Assembly (NCBI RefSeq): GCF_009707385.1
Contig: NZ_CP046115.1
Coordinates: forward strand, 3,286,001 to 3,350,000
Direction: 5' to 3'
Origin: Klebsiella oxytoca
GTDB lineage: Bacteria > Pseudomonadota > Gammaproteobacteria > Enterobacterales > Enterobacteriaceae
DNA: 64,000 bases
A model generated the notes under the pieces. The model was not told where the DNA came from. It made no database searches and saw nothing but the letters and a program-made list of their open reading frames with translations. Positions 7,366-14,852 of this stretch are shown piece after piece. A program made the translations under genes and the position numbers. How positions within the stretch are numbered: the first letter of the stretch is position 1; every line of letters begins with the position of its first letter.

Positions 7366-9302
7366 ATCTCCTCCCTGGCCCGGAATTGAGCCAACATCTC
7401 GCTGGCCGCCTGCCGCCCGGCTACCATGGCGGTAACCACCAGGTCCGCTCCGGTAACGGCATCGCCGCCGGCATAGACTTTGTCGTGAGTGGTCTGGGTC
7501 GTTCCGCGCCCTTTGCCGCCGGTGATAATCTGCCCCCAGCGATCCAGCTTAATGCCGTGGCCCCGCAGCCAGGGCATGTCGTGAGCCTGAAAGCCGAACG
7601 CCATAATGAGGATGTCGGCCTTCAGTTCAAACCCGGAGTCCGGGATCGGCTGCGGCCGACGGCGGCCATCCGGGCCCGGTTCGCCCATTTTCGTGCGGAT
7701 CATCTCCACCGCGCTGACCTGCCCCTTGCGGTTGAGCTGAATGCGCTGCGGCTGAACGTTAAACTCAAATTTCACCCCCTCTTCCCGCGCATTGACCACC
7801 TCTTTTTTCGAGCCGGGCATACTCAGCTCATCGCGACGATAGGCACAGGTCACGCTCTGCGCTCCGCGACGAACGGCGGTGCGCAGGCAGTCCATCGCCG
7901 TATCTCCCCCGCCAAGCACCACAACGTGTGTGCCCTTAATGTCGATTAAGGGATATTCGGCGCTCTCTTCCAGCCCCATCACCTCCCGGGTGCTGGCAAT
8001 CAGGAACGGCAGAGCCTGAACCACTCCGGGCGCCGTCTCCCCCTCCAGACCGGCGGCCATCAGACCATAGGTACCCACGCCGAGGAAGACGGCGTCGTAG
8101 TTTGTCAGCAGCTCATCAAACGCCACATCGCGCCCCACCTCCTGGTTGAGATGAAAGTTGACGCCCATGGCGCTGAAAATATCGCGCCGCCGTTCAAGCA
8201 CGTTTTTATCCAGCTTGAACGGTGGAATACCAAAGGTCAGCAGGCCGCCGATCTCCGGGTGGCGATCGAAGACGTCCACGTGTACGCCCGCGCGAACGAG
8301 AATATCGGCGCAGCCCAGACCGGCTGGCCCGGCGCCAATTATCGCCACCCGCTCCCGGCGCGGCGGGACTTCAACGATCGTCGGCCGCCAGCCCATCGCC
8401 AGCGCGGTATCGGTGATGTAGCGTTCAAGGTTGCCAATAGCGACCGATCCGCCCTCGTTCTTAAGAGTGCAGGCTCCCTCGCACAGCCGATCCTGCGGGC
8501 AAACCCGACCGCAAATCTCGGGCAGGGAGCTGCTCTGATGGCACAATTCAGCCGCCTCGATAATCTTGCCTTCATTCACCAGGCGGATGAAATCGGGAAT
8601 ATGGTTATGCAGCGGGCACGTCCAGTTGCACCACGCTTTCTGCGCGCAATAGAGACAGCGCTGGCTCTCATACTCCGCATCACGCTCGCTCAGCGGCTGA
8701 TAGATTTCAGCGAAATGCTGCAAACGAGCATCGGCGGCAGCCTTTTTCGCCCCAACTCGCGGTGGTTTATCGAGAATTGCATTGCGCCTTGCGCCGCGGA
8801 CGCCGTCTAGCGGCTTTTCCAGCGCGGAGCGAATCTGTCGCTCCGCGCGCAGCTGGTTAATACTCGCCTCATCCATCAGGCGCAGAGCCTGGGTTGGACA
8901 GCTGGCTACGCATGCCTGCTGACCGGAAGGGTGCTGGCTGCAAAGATCGCATTTCTGCGCCAGCTGCGGCATGCCGTCATCGTTCGCCACCATCTCAATC
9001 GCGCCAAACGGACAGGCGATAATGCAATTTTTACAGCCGATACACAGAGCCTCTTTAAACTGAACGCTGTCATTCGCAAAACTCAGCGCCTGAGTCGGGC
9101 ACGATCCGACGCAGGGAGCGTCATTGCAGTGGCGGCAGGTTGTCGCGCTGCTGGCCTTGCGGTTGAAGAATACGCGAATGCGTGGAAGAAAGTCGCTGCG
9201 CTGCTGGGGCCAGCTGTCCTGGCGATGAGAGGTGACGCAGGCCACTTCACAGGCGTGGCAGCCAATACAGTTCGCAGAATCGGCAACAATAAATTTATTC
9301 AT
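7362..9302 (-). CDS. ygfT: YgfT, ferredoxin/NADPH oxidoreductase needed for urate catabolism
   Basis: 646 residues from the ATG at 9302 (MNKFIVADSANC). The longer open frame adds 13 residues not shared with the family. The N-terminal ~180 residues are HydN-like with four cysteine groups (first C12, C15, C18, C22). The rest is GltD-like: CLYCAQKAWCNWTCP, an FAD fold (AIIGAGPAGLGCADIL near 320) and an NADP fold (VVLGGGDTAMDCLRTAVRRG near 460). This is the AegA/YgfT family; in E. coli both members are reported as required for formate-dependent urate breakdown. It lies divergent to ygfU, from which it is separated by 576 bases holding several regulatory signals. Confidence 0.95.
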   Translation of the reverse strand: MNKFIVADSANCIGCHACEVACVTSHRQDSWPQQRSDFLPRIRVFFNRKASSATTCRHCNDAPCVGSCPTQALSFANDSVQFKEALCIGCKNCIIACPFGAIEMVANDDGMPQLAQKCDLCSQHPSGQQACVASCPTQALRLMDEASINQLRAERQIRSALEKPLDGVRGARRNAILDKPPRVGAKKAAADARLQHFAEIYQPLSERDAEYESQRCLYCAQKAWCNWTCPLHNHIPDFIRLVNEGKIIEAAELCHQSSSLPEICGRVCPQDRLCEGACTLKNEGGSVAIGNLERYITDTALAMGWRPTIVEVPPRRERVAIIGAGPAGLGCADILVRAGVHVDVFDRHPEIGGLLTFGIPPFKLDKNVLERRRDIFSAMGVNFHLNQEVGRDVAFDELLTNYDAVFLGVGTYGLMAAGLEGETAPGVVQALPFLIASTREVMGLEESAEYPLIDIKGTHVVVLGGGDTAMDCLRTAVRRGAQSVTCAYRRDELSMPGSKKEVVNAREEGVKFEFNVQPQRIQLNRKGQVSAVEMIRTKMGEPGPDGRRRPQPIPDSGFELKADILIMAFGFQAHDMPWLRGHGIKLDRWGQIITGGKGRGTTQTTHDKVYAGGDAVTGADLVVTAMVAGRQAASEMLAQFRAREEI

Positions 9303-9442
9303 TTGCTTCCCTTTATTATTCCAGGACTCACCGGGTAGCAATGCAATAATCAGGCGCTTTTTTTAAAGGCATTAATATGGCGGTCATTTTTGCGAGCCGC
9401 CTCAAAAAAACAGAGCCACTTCGGCTTAATTGCGCAATAAAT

Positions 9443-9472
9443 GTCAAATATCACTTCGCAGTGATTATTGAC
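9443..9472. promoter_or_regulatory. 30-bp inverted repeat between ygfT and ygfU
   Basis: Arms GTCAAATATCACT and AGTGATTATTGAC flank a TCGC centre; the 13-bp arms match except for two adjacent positions. It lies about 140 bp upstream of ygfT and 15 bp from activator site C. The same GTGATTAT string occurs 25 bases before site B in the xdh upstream region (18215). Likely an operator or enhancer serving one or both divergent genes. Confidence 0.5.
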
Positions 9473-9486
9473 GTTGTTTGCGGCTT

Positions 9487-9503
9487 AATCATGTTGATAA
9501 TTA
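9487..9503 (+). promoter_or_regulatory. Putative activator site C between ygfT and ygfU
   Basis: AATCATGTTGATAATTA resembles site A (TATCAGAATGATAATTT) and site B (TATCACTATGATAATTC) with the shared pattern WATCA-NN-WTGATAATT. It lies about 180 bp upstream of the ygfU sigma-54 type promoter and could also act on ygfT. Confidence 0.45.
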
Positions 9504-9672
9504 AACCTGTTGGTCGTTATACCAAAATGAGACGTTCCCTATCTCAATGTGATATCGCGGATTTATTCCCGTCGTGTTTTATTTCGCTCCCTTTTCGGCG
9601 TATTGATATTCCGCCCTTTTTCTCGTGAGTTATTTCACACAATTATCCATCAATTCCGCGGATTCTTATTTT

Positions 9673-9688
9673 TGGCACATCTTACGCA
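9673..9688 (+). promoter_or_regulatory. Sigma-54 type -24/-12 promoter of ygfU-fdhF
   Basis: TGGCACATCTTACGCA: a consensus TGGCAC, then GC at the required 10-base spacing from GG. A start near 9700 would give a leader of about 180 bases that includes a shortened ERIC element. In E. coli fdhF is also sigma-54 dependent, which fits an operon with ygfU here. Confidence 0.7.
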
Positions 9689-9779
9689 TATCACTCATTG
9701 TGCGCGCAACACGCTGATGAACGCATCAGCTCAGGGAGGCAGCGGCCTTCGAATCGTAACTTCGGCTCTGTTCACGCTT

Positions 9780-9845
9780 GTACCCAAAATAATTCAAGTT
9801 GCAGGAAAGCCAACGCACAAGCAACTTGAAGTATGAAGGGTATAT
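9780..9845. repeat. Internally deleted ERIC element in the ygfU leader
   Basis: Both ERIC ends are present (TACCCAAAATAATTCAAGTT and GCAACTTGAAGTATGAAGGG), but the central ~60 bp including the CTGGGG core is gone. The remaining arms can fold into one hairpin in the presumed mRNA leader, about 35 bases before the ygfU start. Confidence 0.85.
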
Positions 9846-9878
9846 ACGGAGTGAAGTCGTACAGGAGATAACAACTTC

Positions 9879-11354
9879 ATGAAAGATATCGCCAATTCCG
9901 CCTCAAAAAATGGGAACTCGACCGCACCGGTTGATGAGATTTTACCCATTACGCAAATGATTCTTTATGGCCTGCAGCACGTGCTGGTGATGTACGCGGG
10001 CGCCGTCGCGGTTCCGCTGGTGGTGGGCAATGCGGTAGGGCTACCGCCGGAACACATTATTTTACTGATTAGCGCCGACCTGTTTATCTGCGGCGCGGCC
10101 ACCATCGTGCAGTCGCTGGGGGTCGGTAAATGGCTCGGCTGCCGGTTGCCGCTTATCCAGGGCTGTACCTTTGCGGCGCTGATTCCGATGGTTCTGATCG
10201 GTAAGGAGTACGGAATCGGCGGCATTTCCGGGGCGGTGATCGTTTCCGGTATTTTCATACTCTGCTGCGCCCCGTGGATTAGTAAACTCATTCGATTCTT
10301 TCCCAAAGTCGTCATGGGCAGCATCGTCACCCTTATCGGTATGTCGATTATGCCGGTGGCCGGGGGATGGATTGGCGGCGGCAGCAGCGAAATGAACGGC
10401 TTTGGCGCTCCCTTTTCGCTGCTGATGGCGGCAATTACGCTGGTGATTATTCTCAATATTTACACCTTTGCCTCCGGCGTGGTGAAAAACACCTCGGTGC
10501 TAATTGGTCTTATCGTCGGGACGGTTCTCTGGGGTTGCTTTAAGCCTCTCGACTTTAGTCTGGTCCACGCCACCCCCTGGCTCCATCTACCGACCCTGAT
10601 GCCCTTTGCCAAACCTGAATTTCATATTATCCCCGTCGCCCTGCTGTCGATGGTTATGGTGGTGGTGATGGTGGAAACCATGTCCTCGATGATGGCAACC
10701 GGGGATATCGTCGGAAAGAAAGTTGACGCGAAGATGCTGCGCAACGGCCTCAACACCTGCGGGATCGCGACGACTATCTGCGGCTTCTTCAATCTCTTTC
10801 CCTACGCCGCGTTCGCGCAGAACGTCGGCCTGATCGGTTTGACCGGGGTACGCAGCCGCTTTGTCGTCTCGGTCTCCGGTATCATTCTCATTCTGATGGG
10901 CGTGTTCTCAAGAATGGCGGCGCTGGTGGTTCTGATCCCTAAACCGATCCTCGGCGGCGCGGGCATTGTCATGTTCGGTATGGTGGCGGTATCCGGTATA
11001 CGTACGCTGGGGCAGGTCAACTACCGCAACAATAATAACGGTATGGTGGTGGCGTTGACCCTCAGTCTCGGCATGATGCCGGTGCTGGTACCCAACCTGT
11101 TCACCCAGTTTCCGCCGATGGTTCAGCTCTTCCTGCACAGCGGGATCACCATTGGAACCCTGACGGCTATCGTCGCCAACCTCACCCTCAACGGCAGCGT
11201 GCCTTTCCGCGTTAACCACGAAACCCCGGTTCCCGATCCGGCACCGCCCAGCTCGGCGGCGCGCAATATGGCCGTCAGAACCGTCAGAATGTGGCTACTG
11301 CTGCGCAAAGTTCAGAAAGAGAGAGGGCCTGAAGAAGCCCGGGAGGGACAGTAA
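9879..11354 (+). CDS. ygfU: YgfU-type urate:proton symporter (NCS2/NAT family)
   Basis: 491 residues (E. coli 482) with about 12-14 hydrophobic segments. The nucleobase-ascorbate transporter signature is present as QNVGLIGLTGV, and the first-helix motif as QHVLVMYAGAVAVPLVVG. YgfU of E. coli imports urate. An AGGAG ribosome site lies before the ATG. Its stop overlaps the start of a 38-codon reading frame (TAATG), after which fdhF follows, so transporter and formate dehydrogenase appear co-transcribed. Confidence 0.93.
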   Translation: MKDIANSASKNGNSTAPVDEILPITQMILYGLQHVLVMYAGAVAVPLVVGNAVGLPPEHIILLISADLFICGAATIVQSLGVGKWLGCRLPLIQGCTFAALIPMVLIGKEYGIGGISGAVIVSGIFILCCAPWISKLIRFFPKVVMGSIVTLIGMSIMPVAGGWIGGGSSEMNGFGAPFSLLMAAITLVIILNIYTFASGVVKNTSVLIGLIVGTVLWGCFKPLDFSLVHATPWLHLPTLMPFAKPEFHIIPVALLSMVMVVVMVETMSSMMATGDIVGKKVDAKMLRNGLNTCGIATTICGFFNLFPYAAFAQNVGLIGLTGVRSRFVVSVSGIILILMGVFSRMAALVVLIPKPILGGAGIVMFGMVAVSGIRTLGQVNYRNNNNGMVVALTLSLGMMPVLVPNLFTQFPPMVQLFLHSGITIGTLTAIVANLTLNGSVPFRVNHETPVPDPAPPSSAARNMAVRTVRMWLLLRKVQKERGPEEAREGQ

Positions 11355-11470
11355 TGCTCAGCAGATTCCTGTTTGCTTTGATAACCCTGCTGCTGCTGGC
11401 GGTACCCGTCGTGCAGCAAGGGATAGCGCAGGGCCTGAACGGCCGCTTTGGTTTTGCCCTGCTGTTTTAA
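11354..11470 (+). CDS. Candidate 38-residue membrane protein coupled to ygfU
   Basis: The ATG overlaps the ygfU stop (TAATG) and has GGGAGGG nearby upstream. The peptide begins MLSRFLFALITLLLLAVPVV, one hydrophobic segment with a basic N-terminal end, and stops 25 bases before fdhF. No family recognised. The tight coupling suggests either a small partner of the urate permease or a translational bridge to fdhF. It is too short for composition alone to prove coding. Confidence 0.5.
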   Translation: MLSRFLFALITLLLLAVPVVQQGIAQGLNGRFGFALLF

Positions 11471-11495
11471 GTTTGCTTTCATCAGGATCATTACT

Positions 11496-13643
11496 ATGAA
11501 GAGAGTCACGACCGTCTGCCCCTACTGCGCTTCCGGCTGCAAGATGCAGCTCACGGTAGAGGAAGGCAAAATTACCCGCGCCGATGCCGCGATGGGTAAA
11601 AACAATCAGGGCACGCTGTGCCTGAAAGGCTACTACGGCTGGGACTTTATTAATGATACCCAGATCCTTACGCCGCGCCTGAAAACGCCGATGATCCGCC
11701 GCCAGCGCGGCGGCAAGCTCGAGTCGGTTTCCTGGGAGGAAGCGCTCGATTATGTCGCCGCCCGCCTCAGCGAGATAAAAGCCCAGTACGGGCCAGACGC
11801 TATCCAGACCACCGGGTCTTCGCGCGCCACCGGCAACGAAACAAACTACATCATGCAGAAATTTGCGCGCGCGGTTATTGGTACCAATAACGTCGACTGC
11901 TGCGCTCGCGTCTGACACGGCCCTTCGGTTGCAGGTCTGCACCAGTCGGTCGGCAACGGCGCGATGAGTAATGCTATCACCGAGATCGATAATACCGATC
12001 TGGTGTTTATTTTTGGCTATAACCCGGCGGATTCGCACCCCATCGTGGCGAATCATATTCTCAATGCCAAACGCAACGGCGCAAAAATTATCGTCTGCGA
12101 TCCGCGCAAAATCGAAACTGCGCGTATAGCCGATATGCATCTTGCCCTTAAAAACGGTTCCAATATTGCGCTGCTGAACGCCATCGGACACGTGATTATC
12201 GCGGAGGATCTCTACGATAAATCCTTCGTTGCCGGTCGTTCGGAGGGCTTCGACACCTACCGGGGTATTGTCGAGCGCTATACACCGGAGTCGGTAGAAG
12301 CGATAACCGGTATCAGCGCCAGGCAGATTCGCGAGTGCGCGCGGATGTACGCGACCGCCGGCAACGCCACTATTCTCTGGGGGATGGGAGTGACCCAGTT
12401 CTGGCAGGGGGTGGAAACGGTGCGCTCGCTCACCAGCCTGGCGATCCTGACCGGCAACCTGGGCAAACCGCACGTCGGCGTCAATCCGGTACGCGGCCAG
12501 AACAACGTTCAGGGCGCCTGCGATATGGGAGCATTACCGGACACCTATCCGGGCTATCAGTATGTGAAATTCCCGGAAAACCGGGAAAAGTTCGCCAAAG
12601 CCTGGGGCGTAGAGAGCCTGCCGGAGAATCCCGGCTACCGTATCAGCGAGCTGCCGCACCGCGTGGCGCATGGCGAAGTACGGGCGGCGTACATCATGGG
12701 GGAAGATCCGCTCCAGACCGATGCCGAGCTTTCTGCCGTACGTAAGGCGTTCGAAGAGATGGAGCTGGTTATCGTCCAGGATATCTTTATGACCAAAACC
12801 GCAGCAGCGGCCGACGTCATTTTGCCGTCCACCTCGTGGGGCGAGCACGAAGGCGTTTATACCGCCGCAGACCGCGGGTTCCAGCGCTTTTTCAAAGCGG
12901 TAGAGCCGAAGTGGGATCTGAAGACCGACTGGCAGATAATCTGCGAGATCGCCACCCGCATGGGTTATCCGATGAAGTACGACAATACGCAGCAAATCTG
13001 GGATGAACTACGCCATCTGTGCCCCAACTTTTTCGGCGCCACCTACGGGAAAATGGGTGAGCTTGGCTACGTGCAGTGGCCGTGCCGCGACGAATCAGAG
13101 GCAGATCGGGGCACCTCGTATCTGTTTGCCGAGCGTTTTTCCACCCCCAACGGGCTGGCGCAGTTCTTCACCTGCGAATGGCAGGAGCCTGTCGACAAAC
13201 TCAGCGATGAGTATCCGCTGGTGCTCTCCACCGTGCGCGAAGTGGGCCACTACTCCTGCCGCTCGATGACCGGCAACTGCGCGGCGTTGGCCAGGCTGGC
13301 GGATGAACCGGGCTATATCCAAATCAATACCGCCGATGCAAAACGTCTCGGCATTGGCGATGAGGAGCTGGTCTGGGTCAACTCGCGCAAAGGCAAGGTG
13401 ATTACCCGGGCGAAGGTCAGCGATCGACCGAATCGCGGCGCGGTCTATATGACCTATCAGTGGTGGATCGGCGCCTGCAATGAGCTGGTCACTGAGAACC
13501 TGAGCCCGATAACCAAGACGCCTGAGTATAAATACTGCGCGGTTAACGTTGAGCGCATTACCGATCAGCGCGCCGCTGAGCAGTACGTCCTTGATGAATA
13601 CAACCAGTTAAAAACCCGCCTGCGCGAAAGCGCCGCAGGATAA
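11496..13643 (+). CDS. fdhF: Formate dehydrogenase H, selenocysteine enzyme
   Basis: 715 residues counting selenocysteine, exactly the E. coli length. It oxidises formate to CO2 with bis-molybdopterin guanine dinucleotide and one [4Fe-4S] cluster. Cluster ligands C8, C11, C15 and C42 and the electron-relay K44 are present. The in-frame UGA at 11913-11915 is codon 140, followed by His141 (UHGPS), as in E. coli. The 40 bases after the UGA (GGTTGCAGGTCTGCACC loop region) match the bacterial SECIS. The start ATG at 11496 has AGGA 8 bases upstream. It sits in the ygfU transcription unit, ready to supply reductant through YgfS/YgfT, instead of at its own locus. Confidence 0.97.
11913..11955 (+). 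promoter_or_regulatory. SECIS element and UGA selenocysteine codon of fdhF
   Basis: The TGA is followed by CACGGCCCTTCGGTTGCAGG and then TCTGCACCAGTCGG, which closes the bacterial SECIS hairpin with its GGTCTGC apical loop for SelB. It differs from the E. coli element at very few bases. Confidence 0.9.
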
Positions 13644-13646
13644 AGG

Positions 13647-13688
13647 ATATCGCCCCGGCGGGGTCCACCTGCCGGGGCGATATTTTCT
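13647..13688. terminator. Strong bidirectional terminator between fdhF and mocA
   Basis: Perfect 13-bp stem ATATCGCCCCGGC/GCCGGGGCGATAT, loop of 11 bases, followed by TTTTCT on the plus strand. It separates the convergent fdhF and mocA operons. Confidence 0.85.
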
Positions 13689-13710
13689 CTACTGACTCCC
13701 GCCAATCACG

Positions 13711-14316
13711 TTATCCGACAGCCGCCAGATCCTTATGGCAGCGGCGTGCCACCTCAAGATACTGCTGCGGAGTATCAACGTCCCAGTGAATTCCCTGATT
13801 CGCCACCGGGATAACGCGCACCGTCATCTGACCGATGACGTCGCGCAGCGTTGCCCCTTCCGGCGCGTGACGAATAAGAGACGCCGCGCGCTGGGGCAGA
13901 AGAACCGGATGGCCTTTACCGCGCTCGTAGGCCGGAATAATACAGCTCTCCGTGTCGGCGCTGGCCCACAGCTTTCGGTACACGCCCGGCGTGACTTCCG
14001 GCATATCGCCCAGCGCCAGAAAAAAGCGCGAGGCGCGGAGGTGATTTACCCCGCACTGAATAGAAGAGAACATACCATCGTGATATTGCGGGTTAAAGAC
14101 GACCTCAACGCCCGGATGATCCCGATAGCAGGCGGCCAGTTCATCGCCGCGAAATCCGGTCACCAGCACCACCCGATCGCAGAACGCCAGAGCGCTGGCG
14201 AGGGCGCTATCCAGAATAGTGCCCTCGCCCCACGGCATCATCATTTTCCATTTTCCCATGCGGCTGGAGAGTCCGGCCGCCAGCATAATGCACTCTTTAG
14301 CCATTTTTTTGCTCAT
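13711..14316 (-). CDS. mocA: MocA, molybdenum cofactor cytidylyltransferase
   Basis: 201 residues (E. coli MocA, formerly YgfJ, 192). It transfers CMP from CTP to molybdopterin, making the cytosine dinucleotide cofactor of xanthine-dehydrogenase-type enzymes. The nucleotidyltransferase motif is at 12-21 (LAAGLSSRMG), with LALGDMPEVTP near 100. Two ATGs compete; the inner one (14316) is six bases from GGAGG, while the outer directly abuts it. It is last in the xdh operon and would supply cofactor to the hydroxylase encoded just upstream of it. FdhF uses a guanine dinucleotide cofactor instead. Confidence 0.93.
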   Translation of the reverse strand: MSKKMAKECIMLAAGLSSRMGKWKMMMPWGEGTILDSALASALAFCDRVVLVTGFRGDELAACYRDHPGVEVVFNPQYHDGMFSSIQCGVNHLRASRFFLALGDMPEVTPGVYRKLWASADTESCIIPAYERGKGHPVLLPQRAASLIRHAPEGATLRDVIGQMTVRVIPVANQGIHWDVDTPQQYLEVARRCHKDLAAVG

Positions 14317-14381
14317 CGTCATCCTCCCTCCCGGCCCGATAAAGCGCCACCGCCGGTAGCCGACGGCGGCGCTTACGGCAC

Positions 14382-14840
14382 TCAGGATTTCAGCACTGCT
14401 TTTATCGAGGTAATAATCGGCTGATATCCCGTACAGCGGCAGATATTGCCTTCCAGCGCCTCTTTCAGCTCATCATCGCTGGGGGACGGGTTGGCATCCA
14501 GCAGCGCCTTCGCGCTCATCAGGACCCCGGGAGTACAGAAGCCGCACTGAACGCCGCCGTGACGAATAAAGGCGTTCTGCAATTTTTTGCCGACCGGATC
14601 GTGATGCAGCGCTTCGACGGTGGTGACCTCGGCCCCGTTGCACTGAGCCGCCAGCAGCAGACAGGAGCAGACGGACTTTCCGTCCATGATAACGGTACAG
14701 GCGCCGCACTCGCCTACTGAACAGCCCTCTTTGGTTCCCGTAAGCTTCAGCTCCTCACGCAGAAAATCGATCAGGCGTACATTATCTTTCACATCGCGGG
14801 CAATGCGGATGCCATTCACTTTTAGCTCAATATGGTTCAT
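14382..14840 (-). CDS. Xanthine-dehydrogenase-type 2Fe-2S subunit
   Basis: 152 residues from the second ATG, which lies 8 bases after AGGAG; the first ATG (14846) is only two bases from it. Two [2Fe-2S] motifs are complete: a plant-type ferredoxin set C40, C45, C48, C60 and a four-helix set C99, C102, C134, C136 (QCGFCTPG and NICRCTGYQP). It moves electrons from the molybdenum centre to FAD in the partner encoded just upstream (14853). In the E. coli XdhD/YgfM system the organisation differs, so I leave the symbol blank. Confidence 0.93.
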   Translation of the reverse strand: MNHIELKVNGIRIARDVKDNVRLIDFLREELKLTGTKEGCSVGECGACTVIMDGKSVCSCLLLAAQCNGAEVTTVEALHHDPVGKKLQNAFIRHGGVQCGFCTPGVLMSAKALLDANPSPSDDELKEALEGNICRCTGYQPIITSIKAVLKS

Positions 14841-14852
14841 GTTCATGGCTCC

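Noticed and set aside
9377..9394. TGGCGGTCATTTTTGCG as another sigma-54 promoter
   Set aside because: GG and GC are 11 bases apart, one too many for this strictly spaced promoter class.
11448..11964. fdhF seen as two genes split by a stop codon
   Set aside because: The stop is the UGA for selenocysteine 140, with His141 and the SECIS following, and the total length equals the E. coli enzyme.
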